Assembly: GCA_028641055.1 (NCBI GenBank)
Contig: CM054062.1
Location: 178,642,726-178,706,725, forward strand
Length of the DNA stretch: 64,000 bases
Direction of reading: 5' to 3'
DNA from: Alopecurus myosuroides
Taxonomy: Eukaryota; Streptophyta; Magnoliopsida; Poales; Poaceae
Below, piece after piece: positions 1-11,027 of this stretch (positions are counted from its first letter, which is position 1; every line of letters begins with the position of its first letter). The position numbers and the translations under genes were made by a program. The notes beneath the pieces are model-generated. The model had not been told where the DNA came from. It was given only the letters and a program-made list of their open reading frames with translations, and did not search any database.

Positions 1-71
1 AGCACCTCCAGCGTCCTTCGTCCCCACATCTTTAGCCATCCCATGGCATCTGCCGTGACACCACCACGACA
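1..71 (+). repeat. Tat-0: 3' end of an LTR cut by the window edge
   Basis: These 71 bases match the last 71 bases of the LTRs at 19222-20095, 44552-45426 and 51904-52777, ending in the same CCACCACGACA terminus. The base pattern (AGCACC, CATCCCATGG) is a mosaic of the Tat-2 and Tat-3 versions. What follows is not the primer-binding site seen after the 5' LTRs, so this is the right-hand end of a 3' LTR or a solo LTR. The rest of the element lies to the left of the window. Confidence 0.9.
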
Positions 72-1481
72 GTGATACACGTTTATAGCTAGCTCCCAAC
101 CACACACTTGTCAAACGCAAAACTTGTGGCTCCCATTATTGGGTCATGTTTATTAGATGCATAAAAAGTAAAGTGTGCCTTCAAAAGTTCGTGAGAGTCC
201 TATCCCAAGTTCAACCCATGACAATTAATAAAGTGAATATATTAATTTAGAACATAAATAACACAATAACATGGTGAACATACTCGGAATATCAATGAAG
301 CTAATGGGAAGATATGGTGGACTCACTGGAAATACTTGGCTAAGGAGTGTTGGAAACAAGCTTTTACTTGTTGGAATCTTTAAATTTTTGGGCTAGCAAG
401 AGGGAGATAGTTGACGAGCTACTATGCATGCATATGTCCATAGAACTACTCATTTCATGAAAAAATAAATAAAACCAGAAATTAACATCAGGGACATGAA
501 TAAGAGATAGCTCAAGACAACATTATTGCAAATTTCTACACATAAAAAGCCTATAAATCATGCAAACATATGTAGCTCTTCAAATAAACCATGGCATCCC
601 TATTCCAAGTCATAATACTAACATCCAATACATTCCAACCCCAAACTCCAGTAGCTCAATCTCATATAAAATGATGGTGGTGGTCTTATCAAAACAAAAA
701 TAAAAACAAAAACTAGACGCTTCAAGACTCTACGATAAATGATTTGCTTAGAAAAACAGAAAGTAGACGTGTGCTAACCAAAAGAGTGTAGCTCCAGTGG
801 GGTGTTCATCACATCCCCAAGCTTATGGCTTTCACCATTCTTGGATGTCTTGAGGCGCAGCTCCTCTATTCCCTGTGAAAAAACTTCATAAAACATGTTT
901 CTCCTATTCTTTTTCTGGGGGGTGAGATTAGCAAGGACAAACAAATCACATGCTTGCTGTGCAAAATTCCAAATCAAATGCTCCAGTAGATAGAAAATAA
1001 GGTTCATTATGTTGTATGTTCACTCTCTTGCTTGAAAGAATCATGGATTCGACTACCAAGCCCAAAGAGTGCATAAAACAAAAGAAGGCAGAATCTGTAC
1101 AGAAAAGCAGCAGCAGCAAAACGAACGTTTTTCCCTAAGCTAGACTCGTCAAAACATTAAGCCAATTTTTGTGCTTACAGAGGACGAAAAGTTGCAGAAC
1201 ATACTAAATAATTAGCTCAATCCGACATACCAATAAAAAACGTAAAATAATACGGTGAGCAGACTCGTGCTGAAACAGAAATTTCATGCACTAGGATAAC
1301 AACTTATAAGTCCAAATGGGTTTGACTTGACTCTTTATTGAAAACTCCAGAATTAAAACAAAAAAACTAAACTCTTGATACGGCAATAGGACACTAGGAA
1401 AATCCAAACAAAAACAACCGGGTTGCCTCCCGTAAAGCGCTTTCTTTATAGCCATATAGCTAGGCTTTACTTACTTGATAA
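72..1481 (-). other. Gp-1 noncoding 3' tract
   Basis: AT-rich sequence downstream (on the minus strand) of the protease stop, with no convincing gene. Just after the stop, 1418-1432 reads CGGGAGGCAACCCGG on the minus strand. Gp-2 has the related TTGGGAGATAACCCA at the same place (16048-16062), so this short near-palindrome seems to be a conserved element feature. No 3' LTR or clear polypurine tract was found. Confidence 0.6.
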
Positions 1482-2624
1482 TCAAGAGGGATAAAGCTCA
1501 TGAGGGAGCTTGTTCTTCAGCGTGCTCCTCTTCCTTGGGAAGTGCTCCATGATTTTCTTGTGAGGTAACTGAAACTTGACATTCCCTTCCTTGGAGTCTA
1601 TGATTGCACCTGTAGTACGAAGAAAAGGTCTACCCAAAATAATAGGACTAGGGGATTTATCCCCCATATCCATAATAATGAAATCAATGGGTACGAAAGT
1701 CATGTGCAATTCAATCATAACATCTTTTACTTGTCCTACAGCATGTTTAGTAGATTTATCAGCAAGGACAAATTCACTTGAGCACTTTTCTAAATTTTCT
1801 AGTTCTAGCAATTCATATAATTCTTTAGAGAGTACCGATACACTAGAACCTAGATCTAACATAGCATGGTGAATTTCTTTTCCAATTGAAACTAGCACCT
1901 TGGGGATCCATGCATCCCCAAGCTTAGGAGGTATCATGGCCTCATTCTTGTACCTAGCAATTATTTCTTGCAAGACATGATTAGCAATATAAGATCCAAA
2001 GCCAGGTTGATTAACATTTATAGTGGGATCACTAGAAAATTTTTGTAGAGTAGCAATAAGTTCTTCCAAGCTACTTTTTTCTAAATCAAGCAATGGATCC
2101 TTAATTTCAGTAAGAATCATAATTTTCTCTACTTTACTCTCTAATTTAGCTAGCATGATTGATTCATGAGGACTAATTTCATCTTTGCTAGCAAGATAAG
2201 ACATATATGGAAGTAAATATTCAGGGTACTTCACTATTTCATTCAAAGTTTCTTCTAAGCTAGTAGGGACATGCTCACTTGTATTCTCAGAAATATGATC
2301 AATATTTTCAATAATAGGAGCAGCAATAGTAATAGAATTCATTCCTACACTAGGTTGTGCTTGTGGCTTTCCTACTGACATGCTTAATAGAGTTGCTTGA
2401 GTATCAGCTAATTTTGACAATGCTTTATCTAAATTCGAAGATTGAAGTTGCAATCCTTTAATATCACTACTAATGGATGCAATAGACTTATTTAACTCAT
2501 GTATCATAGAATTGTGACTAGCAACTTGTTCCATAAGCAATTTATTAGATTCAGAAATTTCACTAGAAGGCTTCCACTTATTTTCATTAGCATTAGGATA
2601 TGGAACAAAAGGTTTATTTGGCAC
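1482..2624 (-). pseudogene. Gp-1 gag C-terminus and aspartic protease
   Basis: This is a 380-residue open stretch in the same frame as the gag piece just upstream; only the TAG at 2640-2642 and the following codons separate them. The first half is a low-complexity gag tail. The second half is a retropepsin-like domain: a D-L-G-S-S active-site motif around residues 256-260, and the family's I-I-L-G-R-P-F-L block around residues 328-335. The frame ends about 45 residues after that block. In autonomous gypsy elements it would continue into reverse transcriptase, but here it stops, as it does in Gp-2. The protease would mature Gag within the virus-like particle. The upstream breaks make it a pseudogene as it stands. 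Confidence 0.8.
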
Positions 2625-2639
2625 ATAAGGAGGTTTACT

Positions 2640-3475
2640 CTATGAATTGTAAGCATTACCAAAACCATTGCTACCATAATTCCTAACAAAATTAACATCC
2701 ACACTTCCAGAATTACTACCAACTAGCTCCTGCAAAGGCACATTCTCCATATTTTGTTTATTAATAAAAGCAAGAATAATGTCCATTTTAGAAGACAAAT
2801 CATTGGTTTCTTCAATTGAGTTTATTTTCTTAGTGGGATTGGATGCTCTTTCAGTATTCCATTGACTATAATTTTCCAATATGCTCTTAGCCTCACCTAC
2901 AGTTTTACTCATAAAGGCACCTCCAGCAGCAGAATCAAGTATATTTCTAGACATGTAGTGTAGACCATTATAAAAAGAGTGTAGTATGGTCCATTCATTT
3001 ACTCCATGTGATGGGCATGTTCGAATCATTAATTTAATTCTATCCCATGCCATGGCTACATGTTCATTATCATTTTGCCTAAATGAGAGGATATTATTCC
3101 TATTTTAACGGGAGGATAATATTTCTTAATGAAAGCTTCTTTTAAATCATCCCAAGACTTTATACTAGCTGTAGGTAGTGAAAGTAACCATTATTTAGCC
3201 TTTCCTCTAAGTGAAAAAGGAAATAATTTCAGTTTTAAAACACTACTTTCCACATTTTTAAATTTTTGCATATCACATATTTCCATGAAATCATGAAGAT
3301 GCATAGAGGCATCCTCCATAGCACTACCACCAAATTGCTCTCTAGTAATTAAATTCAATGAACTAGGACTTACTTCATAGCTTTCAGCTTGTATTTCAGG
3401 TGTAGTAATTGGCCTAGCAATGAATTGGTCATTGGGTGTATTTGTGTAGTCACTTAATTTAGTTCTATCACCCAT
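2640..3475 (-). pseudogene. Gp-1 gag, N-terminal and central part, broken
   Basis: Gag begins at the ATG ending at 3475. It carries the retrotransposon gag core (FPFSLRG-K-AK followed by WLLSLP, the same as in Gp-2). Three lesions are visible. A GAA-to-TAA type stop directly after RGKAK (about 3191) is inferred from the Gp-2 residue at that place. A one-base frame change lies near 3090-3105. A TAG stands at 2640-2642, before the C-terminal piece. The block after the frame change (from 3053 leftwards) aligns with the Gp-2 segment that begins AWERMKSL. Gag would assemble the virus-like particle and bind genomic RNA. No zinc knuckle was recognised. Confidence 0.8.
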
Positions 3476-3835
3476 TTTAACAGTTTTTATGTAGTTTTTA
3501 ATTTTTTATGCAAAACTGAAAAGTAAAGTAACTAGGCAAATTCAAAATACTAAAATAAAATAGATAACTAAATGCAAAACTAAAATGCAAACTAAAATAA
3601 AATATGCAAGACAAAACAAAAACAATAACAAAAACAAAACAAAAACAAAAACAAGACAAGAAACAAAACAATCTACTTGAAAGAAGGTGGAGATAGAAAG
3701 GACGGTACTCACGTAGGTGCAACCTCCCCAAGCTTAGGTGTTTGCACACCTTGTTGGTGATGAAGACTTCTTGAGAGCTCCCTTGGACAACTCCTTCACC
3801 TATGGCTCCCCGGCAACGGCGCCAGAAAAACGCTT
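3476..3835 (-). other. Gp-1 leader with T-rich tract
   Basis: Untranslated leader between primer-binding site and gag. On the plus strand 3540-3670 is a run of AAAAC/AAAAT-type repeats, so the RNA is U-rich there. Gp-2 has the same arrangement (TTTGTTTTTG-rich at 8670-8740), so the tract is an ancestral part of the leader rather than a local expansion. Confidence 0.6.
3808..3825 (-). promoter_or_regulatory. Gp-1 primer-binding site, tRNA-Asp
   Basis: On the minus strand this reads TGGCGCCGTTGCCGGGGA. It is the exact complement of the 3' end of plant tRNA-Asp(GUC) including CCA. It lies 10 bases inside the 5' LTR border and fixes the element's orientation and LTR end. Confidence 0.93.
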
Positions 3836-5516
3836 GATGGCTAGGTTGAGACTCCAAGTGCAGAGTGTGTAGCTAGTGGCAAGCCTTCTTCCCCACGAGG
3901 GTGACTCGAGGGTTTATATCGAACTCTTGGGGAGCCAGTATTTCAACAGTTGTCTTCCAAGCTTCCTCCAGGATCCTGAAAACAAGTAGAGAATTTTTTG
4001 CCCTCAACCTCACCAAGTGGTTGTCAAGCACAAGGTGTGAGACTTCTAAATTGCAATGCGAAACTGAAAGTAAATGTGCAATAATTAAACCTACTACTAA
4101 ATGCAAATGAGAAAATAAATATGCAATGGATTGTTTTTGTATTTTTGTGATGCAAGTGGTGATGGAGATAATGTAAATTCGAATTGGAGATGCAAGTAAA
4201 GTAAAGTGCAAGTAAAGTAAATTGCAGCAAAGTAACTAGAGTGTTTTCTTATAATTAAAATAGGACCGGCGTTCATGGTTTCACACTTGCATTCTCTCAA
4301 ATAAAGTAGTAGACGGTGGACATAAAGAATTACATGTGAGATTACAATAACATGTTTAACATTGAGTACTTTCATATGGGCATCACGTCCTAGCATAGAG
4401 ATCTCTACGGTCATATTGATCCCTCTTATACTCCACCAAGATGCGAAATAAATCATAACACCTCGATAATTAAGGAAAAACCAGAGTATAGCTTTAAGCA
4501 GTGTGACATGAAGTTGAAGTAAGAACTTGCTAGATCTAGTCATGGAGATTGATTAGTGTCACTTCAAATCCACGGTAACAAGGTACTCCGTTTTATCCCT
4601 AGTGAGGTAACTAAGAAAGGTTTAACAAAACCTAAGTGGATCGCTGAACTTCTGTCACTTTCACAGCACTAGCCACCCCCCGTTACTCCAACTAATGCAC
4701 CCATCACCCCACACACGCTCTAAAGAACTAGATTGATCAAAGCTAGCAAATAAGAACGGGGTACATAAGTTACATCTACTCAAATAACTCAAGAGAAACA
4801 ATTGCAATCTCAGATTCAATAACTCATAGAAAAGATCCACCACATAGGAATTACAACGGTGCCCGTAATCATGTGAGGCAGCTCATACGGATCTAATTAG
4901 TGAAGCACATAGAGAGAGATATACAAGTGCTACTTCGACAAACCCATAGCGCTGGGGTGGACTACTCCCTCTTCATGGAGATGTCGATGGAGATGATGTT
5001 GTAGGGGTAGGAGATCACACCGGCGGCGCCCCCCGGAGTTTTCCCCCTCCAATCTGGAACTTCTGATCTCTGTTTCGGTGTTTTGGTGTTTCGGTGGTGC
5101 TCCCCTCCGTAAGGGTACGGGGGACCCTTTTTATAGTCGGTTTTAGGTCAAGGAATCTGGCCACAGTGGCCAAAAGGGGGCCTCTCACGCGGCCAAGGAA
5201 TCTGGCCGCGTGGAGGGTCCTCTTTTAGGCCTCCTTGCCCAATTCTCGTGGATCCTTCGCCCACAAGTCTTCTCCTTCCAAGAAAATGACCCCCGCAGAT
5301 TTTCAGGTGATTTCGCGGAAGTTTGCCCCCTGAAACGTCAAAAATATAGAAAACGGGGTTTCTGACAGGCAGGGTTAATTCCATAAAAGTTGGGGGAATT
5401 TGTAATTTAACCCCAAAATACTATAAAACATTGAATTATACCCTTATATGATGCAATATGTAATAGAAAACCATGTGAAAATATGCAAAATTCATCTATG
5501 CATTTTACATGCATCA
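3836..5516 (-). repeat. Gp-1 5' LTR
   Basis: About 1.68 kb, bounded by TGATG and CATCA inverted termini. On the minus strand it starts TGATGCATGTAAAATGC and ends CTAGCCATCA, next to the primer-binding site. It contains a TATA box and a GC-rich block typical of these LTRs. Only one LTR is present in the window, so it cannot be dated. Confidence 0.85.
5125..5136 (-). promoter_or_regulatory. TATA box in the Gp-1 LTR
   Basis: The minus strand reads CTATAAAAAGGG, a strong TATA match inside the LTR. It is followed by C-rich sequence suitable for a transcription start about 30 bases downstream. This is the presumed promoter of the genomic RNA. Confidence 0.7.
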
Positions 5517-6989
5517 AGCTCTAAGCTCATACCATCACCAGGATCACCTTAGGGCAACAAATCAAACCACCCCAAATCCCTGTTGTGAGAAGATCAATAG
5601 GGAATAGAGCAAGATAGCAGTAAGGTCAAGACAGGAGCTGGAGGAGCAGGCCTGGAGCAATACCAGCAGGAAAGCAAGCCTACAACAATAATAACAAGAA
5701 AATCCACAAGCATACAACCAGCCACCGCATCAACTTAATCAGGTTGATCTCTACACACTAGTTAGCAAGAAATTGCTAAACTTTGCACAGAGTGTGGGAC
5801 GGGATTTTTCCCTCTAGCATAGAAATGCTATGCTACTCAGATCACTGGGATTTGAAAGCACAAGCAAAGAATCTGTTCTTAATTCAGTATGGGCCTCAGC
5901 CTTTTGCATCACAGGCTAGGGGAAGTAAGATCTTATCTGCAACATGTTCTTATTGGTGTTTAAGGCACAAACTCAACGAGCGAATTGCTGGGCACAAAGC
6001 CTACTTGTTTTGCACCTCACACACAAATTTCACCTCTAAAAATATTATCCTAAATTTCAGATCTCACAGAAGTAAAAGAATCACCCGAGCCTGTCTAGTG
6101 GCAAAGGGGAAACACCCAAACAATCTTGAAGTGGCACATTCTCTGAATGTATGCAGAGTAGCACACACAATATTGATCTTGTTTCAAGAGCATAGCACTA
6201 AAAGTATCTAACTAACAGGAGAAACATCACCAACACCACTAGCTAGAATTATTCATTGGGTGTTCTTGGGCTAGGGTATAGCATCAGTTATGCATCAGGC
6301 AGATAATTGCATAGGTCCCATCCATCTACACAGAGAGTACCAGCTGAGGGGTCCTAGCAGGCATGAGTACAATCTAGATGGCATGGCTCCAGAGCATGGA
6401 GAGAGGGGAATAGGAGAGAACCATAAGAGGAGGGGCACATGAGAACTCACCAACGTGACCACCGTCGTGGTCACGGTCTCGACGCGGAAGCAGAGGTGAG
6501 GGCGAGGTCATGAAGACGTAGTTGCATCTGGGGAGGCTGTCCCGAGGGTGCCAACAACGCCACAACAATGAGAGTAGCATCACAACATGGCCACCAGGGC
6601 GGCACTGAAGCCGCAACACCATGACAAGGCTCGGGGAATTCCACCGGAGCTACGCGGGGCGGCGATGACCATGAAGCACCGAAACCCTAGTTTAGGTTTG
6701 GGGATGCACACGGTCGTTCCAGGAGGCGTCTTCATAATCAACGAGGTAGAGCAGGTAGATTATCTTGTGGCGTTTCAATCGCGACCATGGGCGGCGGCGG
6801 AGGCCACCGAAGACGGCCGGAATAATCGAGCGACGGTGGAGGCGACTCTGGTCGCGAGAGTAGACAGGAGGAGATGAACGGAGAGAGCAAGGAAAAGGGG
6901 GAGTTGAGTGCGAGCGAGGCTCGCTTCTCCCGAGCAGGTTCGACTTAGCCCACTGGTGGGGTTGGCCCACCAGTCAGGTTAGGGGCTCA
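5517..6989. other. Unassigned remnant, perhaps part of another LTR
   Basis: This is the sequence into which Gp-1 inserted; the first five bases, AGCTC, would be its target duplication. The first kilobase is AT-balanced and the stretch from 6400 to 6960 is GC-rich with short unrecognised reading frames. On the minus strand it has a GC-rich, leader-like block followed by a T-rich tail, the composition of a long chromovirus-type LTR. A host gene 5' region cannot be excluded. No LTR termini, primer-binding site or recognisable protein was found. Confidence 0.35.
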
Positions 6990-8606
6990 TACGTCATAAA
7001 CTTATCCATAATTTCTTATGTTCCATGTTGTTTTCATACTATATGCTACATGTTTCCCTTACACTTTATGCCATTTTTATCGATTTTCTAGGACTAACCT
7101 ATTGACAAGATGCCACAGAGCCAGTTCTTGTTTTTTGCTGTTTTTTATTTCAGAAAAGTTGTTCTGGAAATATTCTCGAAATTAGATGATTCGAAAGCCA
7201 CAAGTGTTAGAAATCTCTCGCGCACACGGCGTCCGGAGGGGACACGGAGAGGGGCCATAGGGGCCTCACACCATAGGGTGGCGCCCCCTCTGGCCGCTCC
7301 CATGGGTGGTGAGGCCCCCCTGGCCGCCCACCAACGTTTCCCTCTCGACTATTTATACCTCTCGGGAGGTTAACCCTAAATACCCGAGCCTTTTCCATCA
7401 AAAAGATTCGTAGCCGCCGTCATCGTCAACCCTAGTTCGGGAGGGTTCTGGAGCTCTCTCCGGCACCCTGCCGGGAGGGGGAATCGTCACCAGAGGGCTC
7501 TTCGTCACCATGTTTGCCTCTAGAGTGATGCGTGATTAGTTCATCCCTGGACTACGGGTCCATAGCAGTAGCTCGATGGTTGTTCTCTCCTCTTTATGCC
7601 TCATGTTTAGATCTTGTGAGCTGCCTAACATGATCAAGATCATCTTATTGTAATGCTACATGTTGTGTTTGCTGGGATCTGGTGAATATTGAATGCTATG
7701 TCCAATTATTAACAATCTATCATGTTCTTTCAATGTGTATGTTATTTACGATCTTGCATGCTCTCTGTTGCTAGTAGATGCTCTGGCCAAGTAGATGCTT
7801 GTAACTCCAAGAGGGAGTATTTATGCTCGATAGTGGGTTCATGCCTCCCTTTTACTCACGCTCGAGTAACATAAATGTAACGGGTGGGGATGTGCTATTG
7901 CCATTAGGGGAGAAAACAACGATGTTTACATTGTTTACATTACACACTTTGCTTAATGCAATTGTCTGTTGCTTGCAACTTAATACCCAAGGTTTGCTCG
8001 AATGACATTCTGAGGGTGGATTATCAGTCATAGATGCAGTTGGATAACAGTCTATGTATCTTGTTGTAATGCCCGAATGAATCACATAGTAATCATCATG
8101 CCATGAATAGGCACTATGGTGCAGCCTTTATATCTGTCAAGTGCCCAGCTGTAATTTGTTTACCCAACATGCTATCTATCTGTTTTGGAGAGACACCACT
8201 AGTGAACTGTGGACCCTGGTCCATTTCCTTTATACTGATAATACACCCACTGCAATCATTGCGTTCATACTGTTACTATTGTTTTCCTACTGCCATCACT
8301 ATTCTCTTTTCATCTACTACAAACAAGTACTGTTTTGCACACCATACGTTTAACCTCTTTGTTTTCAACAAAACCGATGAGATTGACAACCTCACTGCTT
8401 CATTGGGGCAAAGTAATTTGATTGTGTTGTGTAGGTTCCACGTTGCTTCTGAACCGGTAGTGCCCCCTGCCAACATCAGCTCCATCAACCTTCGGAAGTG
8501 ATTTCTTTCTCCTACTCGTCGATTCAACCTTGGTTTCTTTCTAAGGGAAAACTTGCCGCTGCACTCTTCACACCCTACACTTGGGGTCTCCTAACGCCAA
8601 CCATCA
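6990..8606 (+). repeat. Gp-2 5' LTR
   Basis: The right end CCAACCATCA aligns with the Gp-1 LTR end CTAGCCATCA, and each is followed by a short spacer and the primer-binding site. The estimated length, about 1.6 kb, agrees with 1.68 kb for Gp-1. It contains a TATTTATA element and a GC-rich block at 7230-7340. The left border is uncertain by a few tens of bases. Confidence 0.65.
7349..7358 (+). promoter_or_regulatory. TATA-like element in the Gp-2 LTR
   Basis: CTATTTATAC follows the GC-rich block of the LTR and precedes C-rich leader sequence, a plausible core promoter for the element RNA. Confidence 0.55.
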
Positions 8607-8616
8607 ACAAGTTTTC

Positions 8617-8634
8617 TGGCACCGTTGCCGGGGA
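8617..8634 (+). promoter_or_regulatory. Gp-2 primer-binding site, tRNA-Asp with one mismatch
   Basis: TGGCACCGTTGCCGGGGA differs at one base from the perfect tRNA-Asp complement in Gp-1. It lies 10 bases after the LTR end. Confidence 0.9.
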
Positions 8635-8800
8635 GAAAGAGGATTTCTGCAACAGGAGTCTCTCAGTTCCAATCTCTTTACTTTGTTTTTGTTTTGCTTA
8701 GTTTATTTTATTTTGTCTTGTTTGCTTCTCTATATCGAAAACACACAAAAATTTGTTCTTATTCTAGTTGTTATTTTTATCCTGTTTTTAATCTTGCTAA

Positions 8801-9959
8801 ATGAGTACTCCTGAGAACACTAAGTTGTGTAACTTCACTAGCACAAATAACAATGATTTTATTAGCACACCTATTTCTCCACCTGCTCCTACTGCTGATT
8901 TTTATGAGATTAATCCTGCACTATTAAATCTTGTTATGAGAGAGAAATTTTCTGGTGTTAGTACTGATGATGATGCTGCCCATCTTAATAATTTTGTTGA
9001 ACTATGTGAGATGCAAAAATATAAGGATGTAGATGGAGATATTATTAAACTAAATTTGTTTCCTTTCTCTTTGAGAGGAAGAGCTAAAGAATGGTTGTTA
9101 TCTTTGCCTAGAAATAGTATTGATTCATGGACTAAATGTAAAGATGATTTCATTGGAAAATATTATCCTCCTGCTAATATTATATCTTTAAGAAGTAGCA
9201 TTATGAATTTTAAGAAACTTGATAATGAGCATGTTGCTAAAGCTTGGGAAAGAATGAAATCTTTGGTAAAGAATTGTCCCACTCATGGACTGACTACTTA
9301 GATGATCATCCAAACCTTTTATGCATGTTTGAATTTTTCTTCAAGAAACCTTCTGGATTCAGATTCTGGAGGAACCTTTATGTCCATGACTTTGGGTGCT
9401 GCAACAAAGCTTCTTGATGATATGATGGTAACTTATTCTGTATGGCACACTGAGAGAGCTCCACCAGGTAAGAAGGTAAATTCTCTTAAAGAAAGCTCTT
9501 CTTTGAGTGAAAGGCTTGATGCTATTATGTCTATGCTTGTTAATGGTCATGCTCCTATTGTTCCAAACAATGTTCCTTTAGTCTCTTTGGTTGCTCAAGA
9601 AGAGCATGTTGATGCGAACTTCATTAAAAATAATAATTTTAACAACAATGCTTATAGGAATAATTTTGGTAGCAACAACTATGGGCCATATCCTCCTAAT
9701 AATGGTAATGGTTATGCAAACTCTTATTGTAATTCCTACAACAACAATAAAATTTTACCCTCTGATCTAGAAAATATGCTTAAGAATTTTATTAGTACAC
9801 AAACTGCTTTTAATAAATTTGTTAAGGAAAAGTTTGGCAAAATTGAAGTTCTTGCTTCTAAAGTTGATAGACTTGCTCTAGATGTTGATTTTATGAAACT
9901 AAAGGTTATGCCTCATGATGTTAAATAAATCAAAACTCTAAATGCGATTAAAGTTAGAA
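8801..9959 (+). pseudogene. Gp-2 gag, interrupted by Hel-1
   Basis: Starts at ATG 8801 and encodes a gag core with the FPFSLRGRAKEWLLSLP block. An in-frame TAG stands at 9299-9301 and the same frame continues to a TAA at 9926-9928. The later part is Asn-rich (about 9625-9750). After the TAA the frame remains readable up to 9959, where the Helitron begins. It resumes at 15065 in the same codon, so the Helitron cleanly split a continuous gag-protease frame. Gag forms the particle shell; this copy cannot make a full product. Confidence 0.85.
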
Positions 9960-10798
9960 TCTTTACCTAATAATAAAGGCATTAAGGTTTCTGCCAAAAT
10001 TTTCGTCCAACACAAATTTACCTAAATGCCCTCCCACCAAGTCACATAATACTGCAAAATTGCCATTGTACCGGTTCGTGGTATTTTCTTCTCCCCACCA
10101 GGCCGTCAGCAATGAAACTAAATTTCCAGCCACTCCACGCGTTCCTGCTCGCCAGCGCCGAGATCCGCTCCACCCACCTCCATGCATCTTTCTACAACCT
10201 CCGGCTCGCGACGCTGCAGGCAGCCACCGTGGTTTCTTCCTCTTCCTAAAGTGCCTATTCGCGTTGTTCTAATTAGATCTAAAAGGCCTTCGTCCGTGTG
10301 TGTGATCCACTCCACCGCCGTCCGGCAACTTCGTGGACAATAAACTCAGCCGTCCTATTCCTGGCGCTGCCGCTTGGACGCCGAGAGCCACCCCCGCCTC
10401 CCATATCGGCTCTGGTCGGGTCATATCCTTTAATACAGGAAGATAATCAGGAGGTCCCCCAGTCGGTGCCGCGTTGGCCTCCGACCAGATCATGGCGGTG
10501 ATGGATCTAGATCGAGACGAGCGGGGGACTCATGAATTTAAGGTAGAGGTGGATCGGGAGCGTTTCCCCTCGCGTGTGTCGTCTCCGGTCCATTCCAAGT
10601 GGAAGCGGCGAGGTGCCATCGTGGCGGTGCTTCGGGGGGCTGCCGCGGGTCTTCCGCCTCACCACCGCCGAAGCAGACACTGACACCGGCCGTTGCCTCT
10701 CCTCTGCAACGAGATCGAGGCAGGTGAGATACATCGATGCAGCAACGATGCGGTGGAGGGGTCCTCTGCATCGACGGTCACCTCCGCCTCCATGAAAA

Positions 10799-11027
10799 CT
10801 GCGAGAAATCCTCGTCGCCGGCGACGGTCGCAGCATCCGCCTCACGGGCAGCAGCTTCAGGGTCTTCGTGGTCGCATCATCCAACATTCAGTGAGCCGCC
10901 TATCCCTCTCATGTACTGCGAGAAGTCCTCGTTCGCCGGCGACGGTCGCAGCATCCGCCTCACGGGCAGCAGCTTTAGGTCTTCCTGGTCGCATCATCCA
11001 ACATTCAGTGAGCCGCCTATCCCTCTC
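10799..11027 (+). repeat. Tandem duplication inside Hel-1
   Basis: Two copies of a 112-base unit, 10799-10910 and 10916-11027, separated by five bases. They are nearly identical, with a few substitutions and small indels. Both contain the CCGGCGACGGTCGCAGCATC block and end CCTATCCCTCTC. The duplication lies in the GC-rich exon-like part. Different frames are open through it, so coding status is unclear. Confidence 0.85.

Larger units (their letters stand above)
72..5516 (-). mobile_element. Gp-1: gag-protease-only Ty3/gypsy-type element, minus strand, partial
   Basis: Reading on the minus strand, the order is 5' LTR (3836-5516), tRNA-Asp primer-binding site, T-rich leader, gag, protease, then a long noncoding 3' tract running to position 72. 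No reverse transcriptase, RNase H or integrase is visible, so the element is non-autonomous. Gag and protease resemble the Gp-2 copy at 8801-16000 and the Athila-like gag-protease families of Triticeae (Sabrina/WHAM style; the family name is a guess from memory). Its 3' LTR is not in the window. The likeliest reason is that Tat-0 inserted in the 3' tract and the remainder lies further left. Confidence 0.8.

Noticed and set aside
3808..3825. tRNA-Asp gene fragment
   Set aside because: Only the 18 bases complementary to the tRNA 3' end are present, at the correct distance from an LTR; it is a primer-binding site.
5783..6211. 142-residue frame as a host gene
   Set aside because: No recognisable domain, no conservation evidence in the window, and no plausible gene structure around it.
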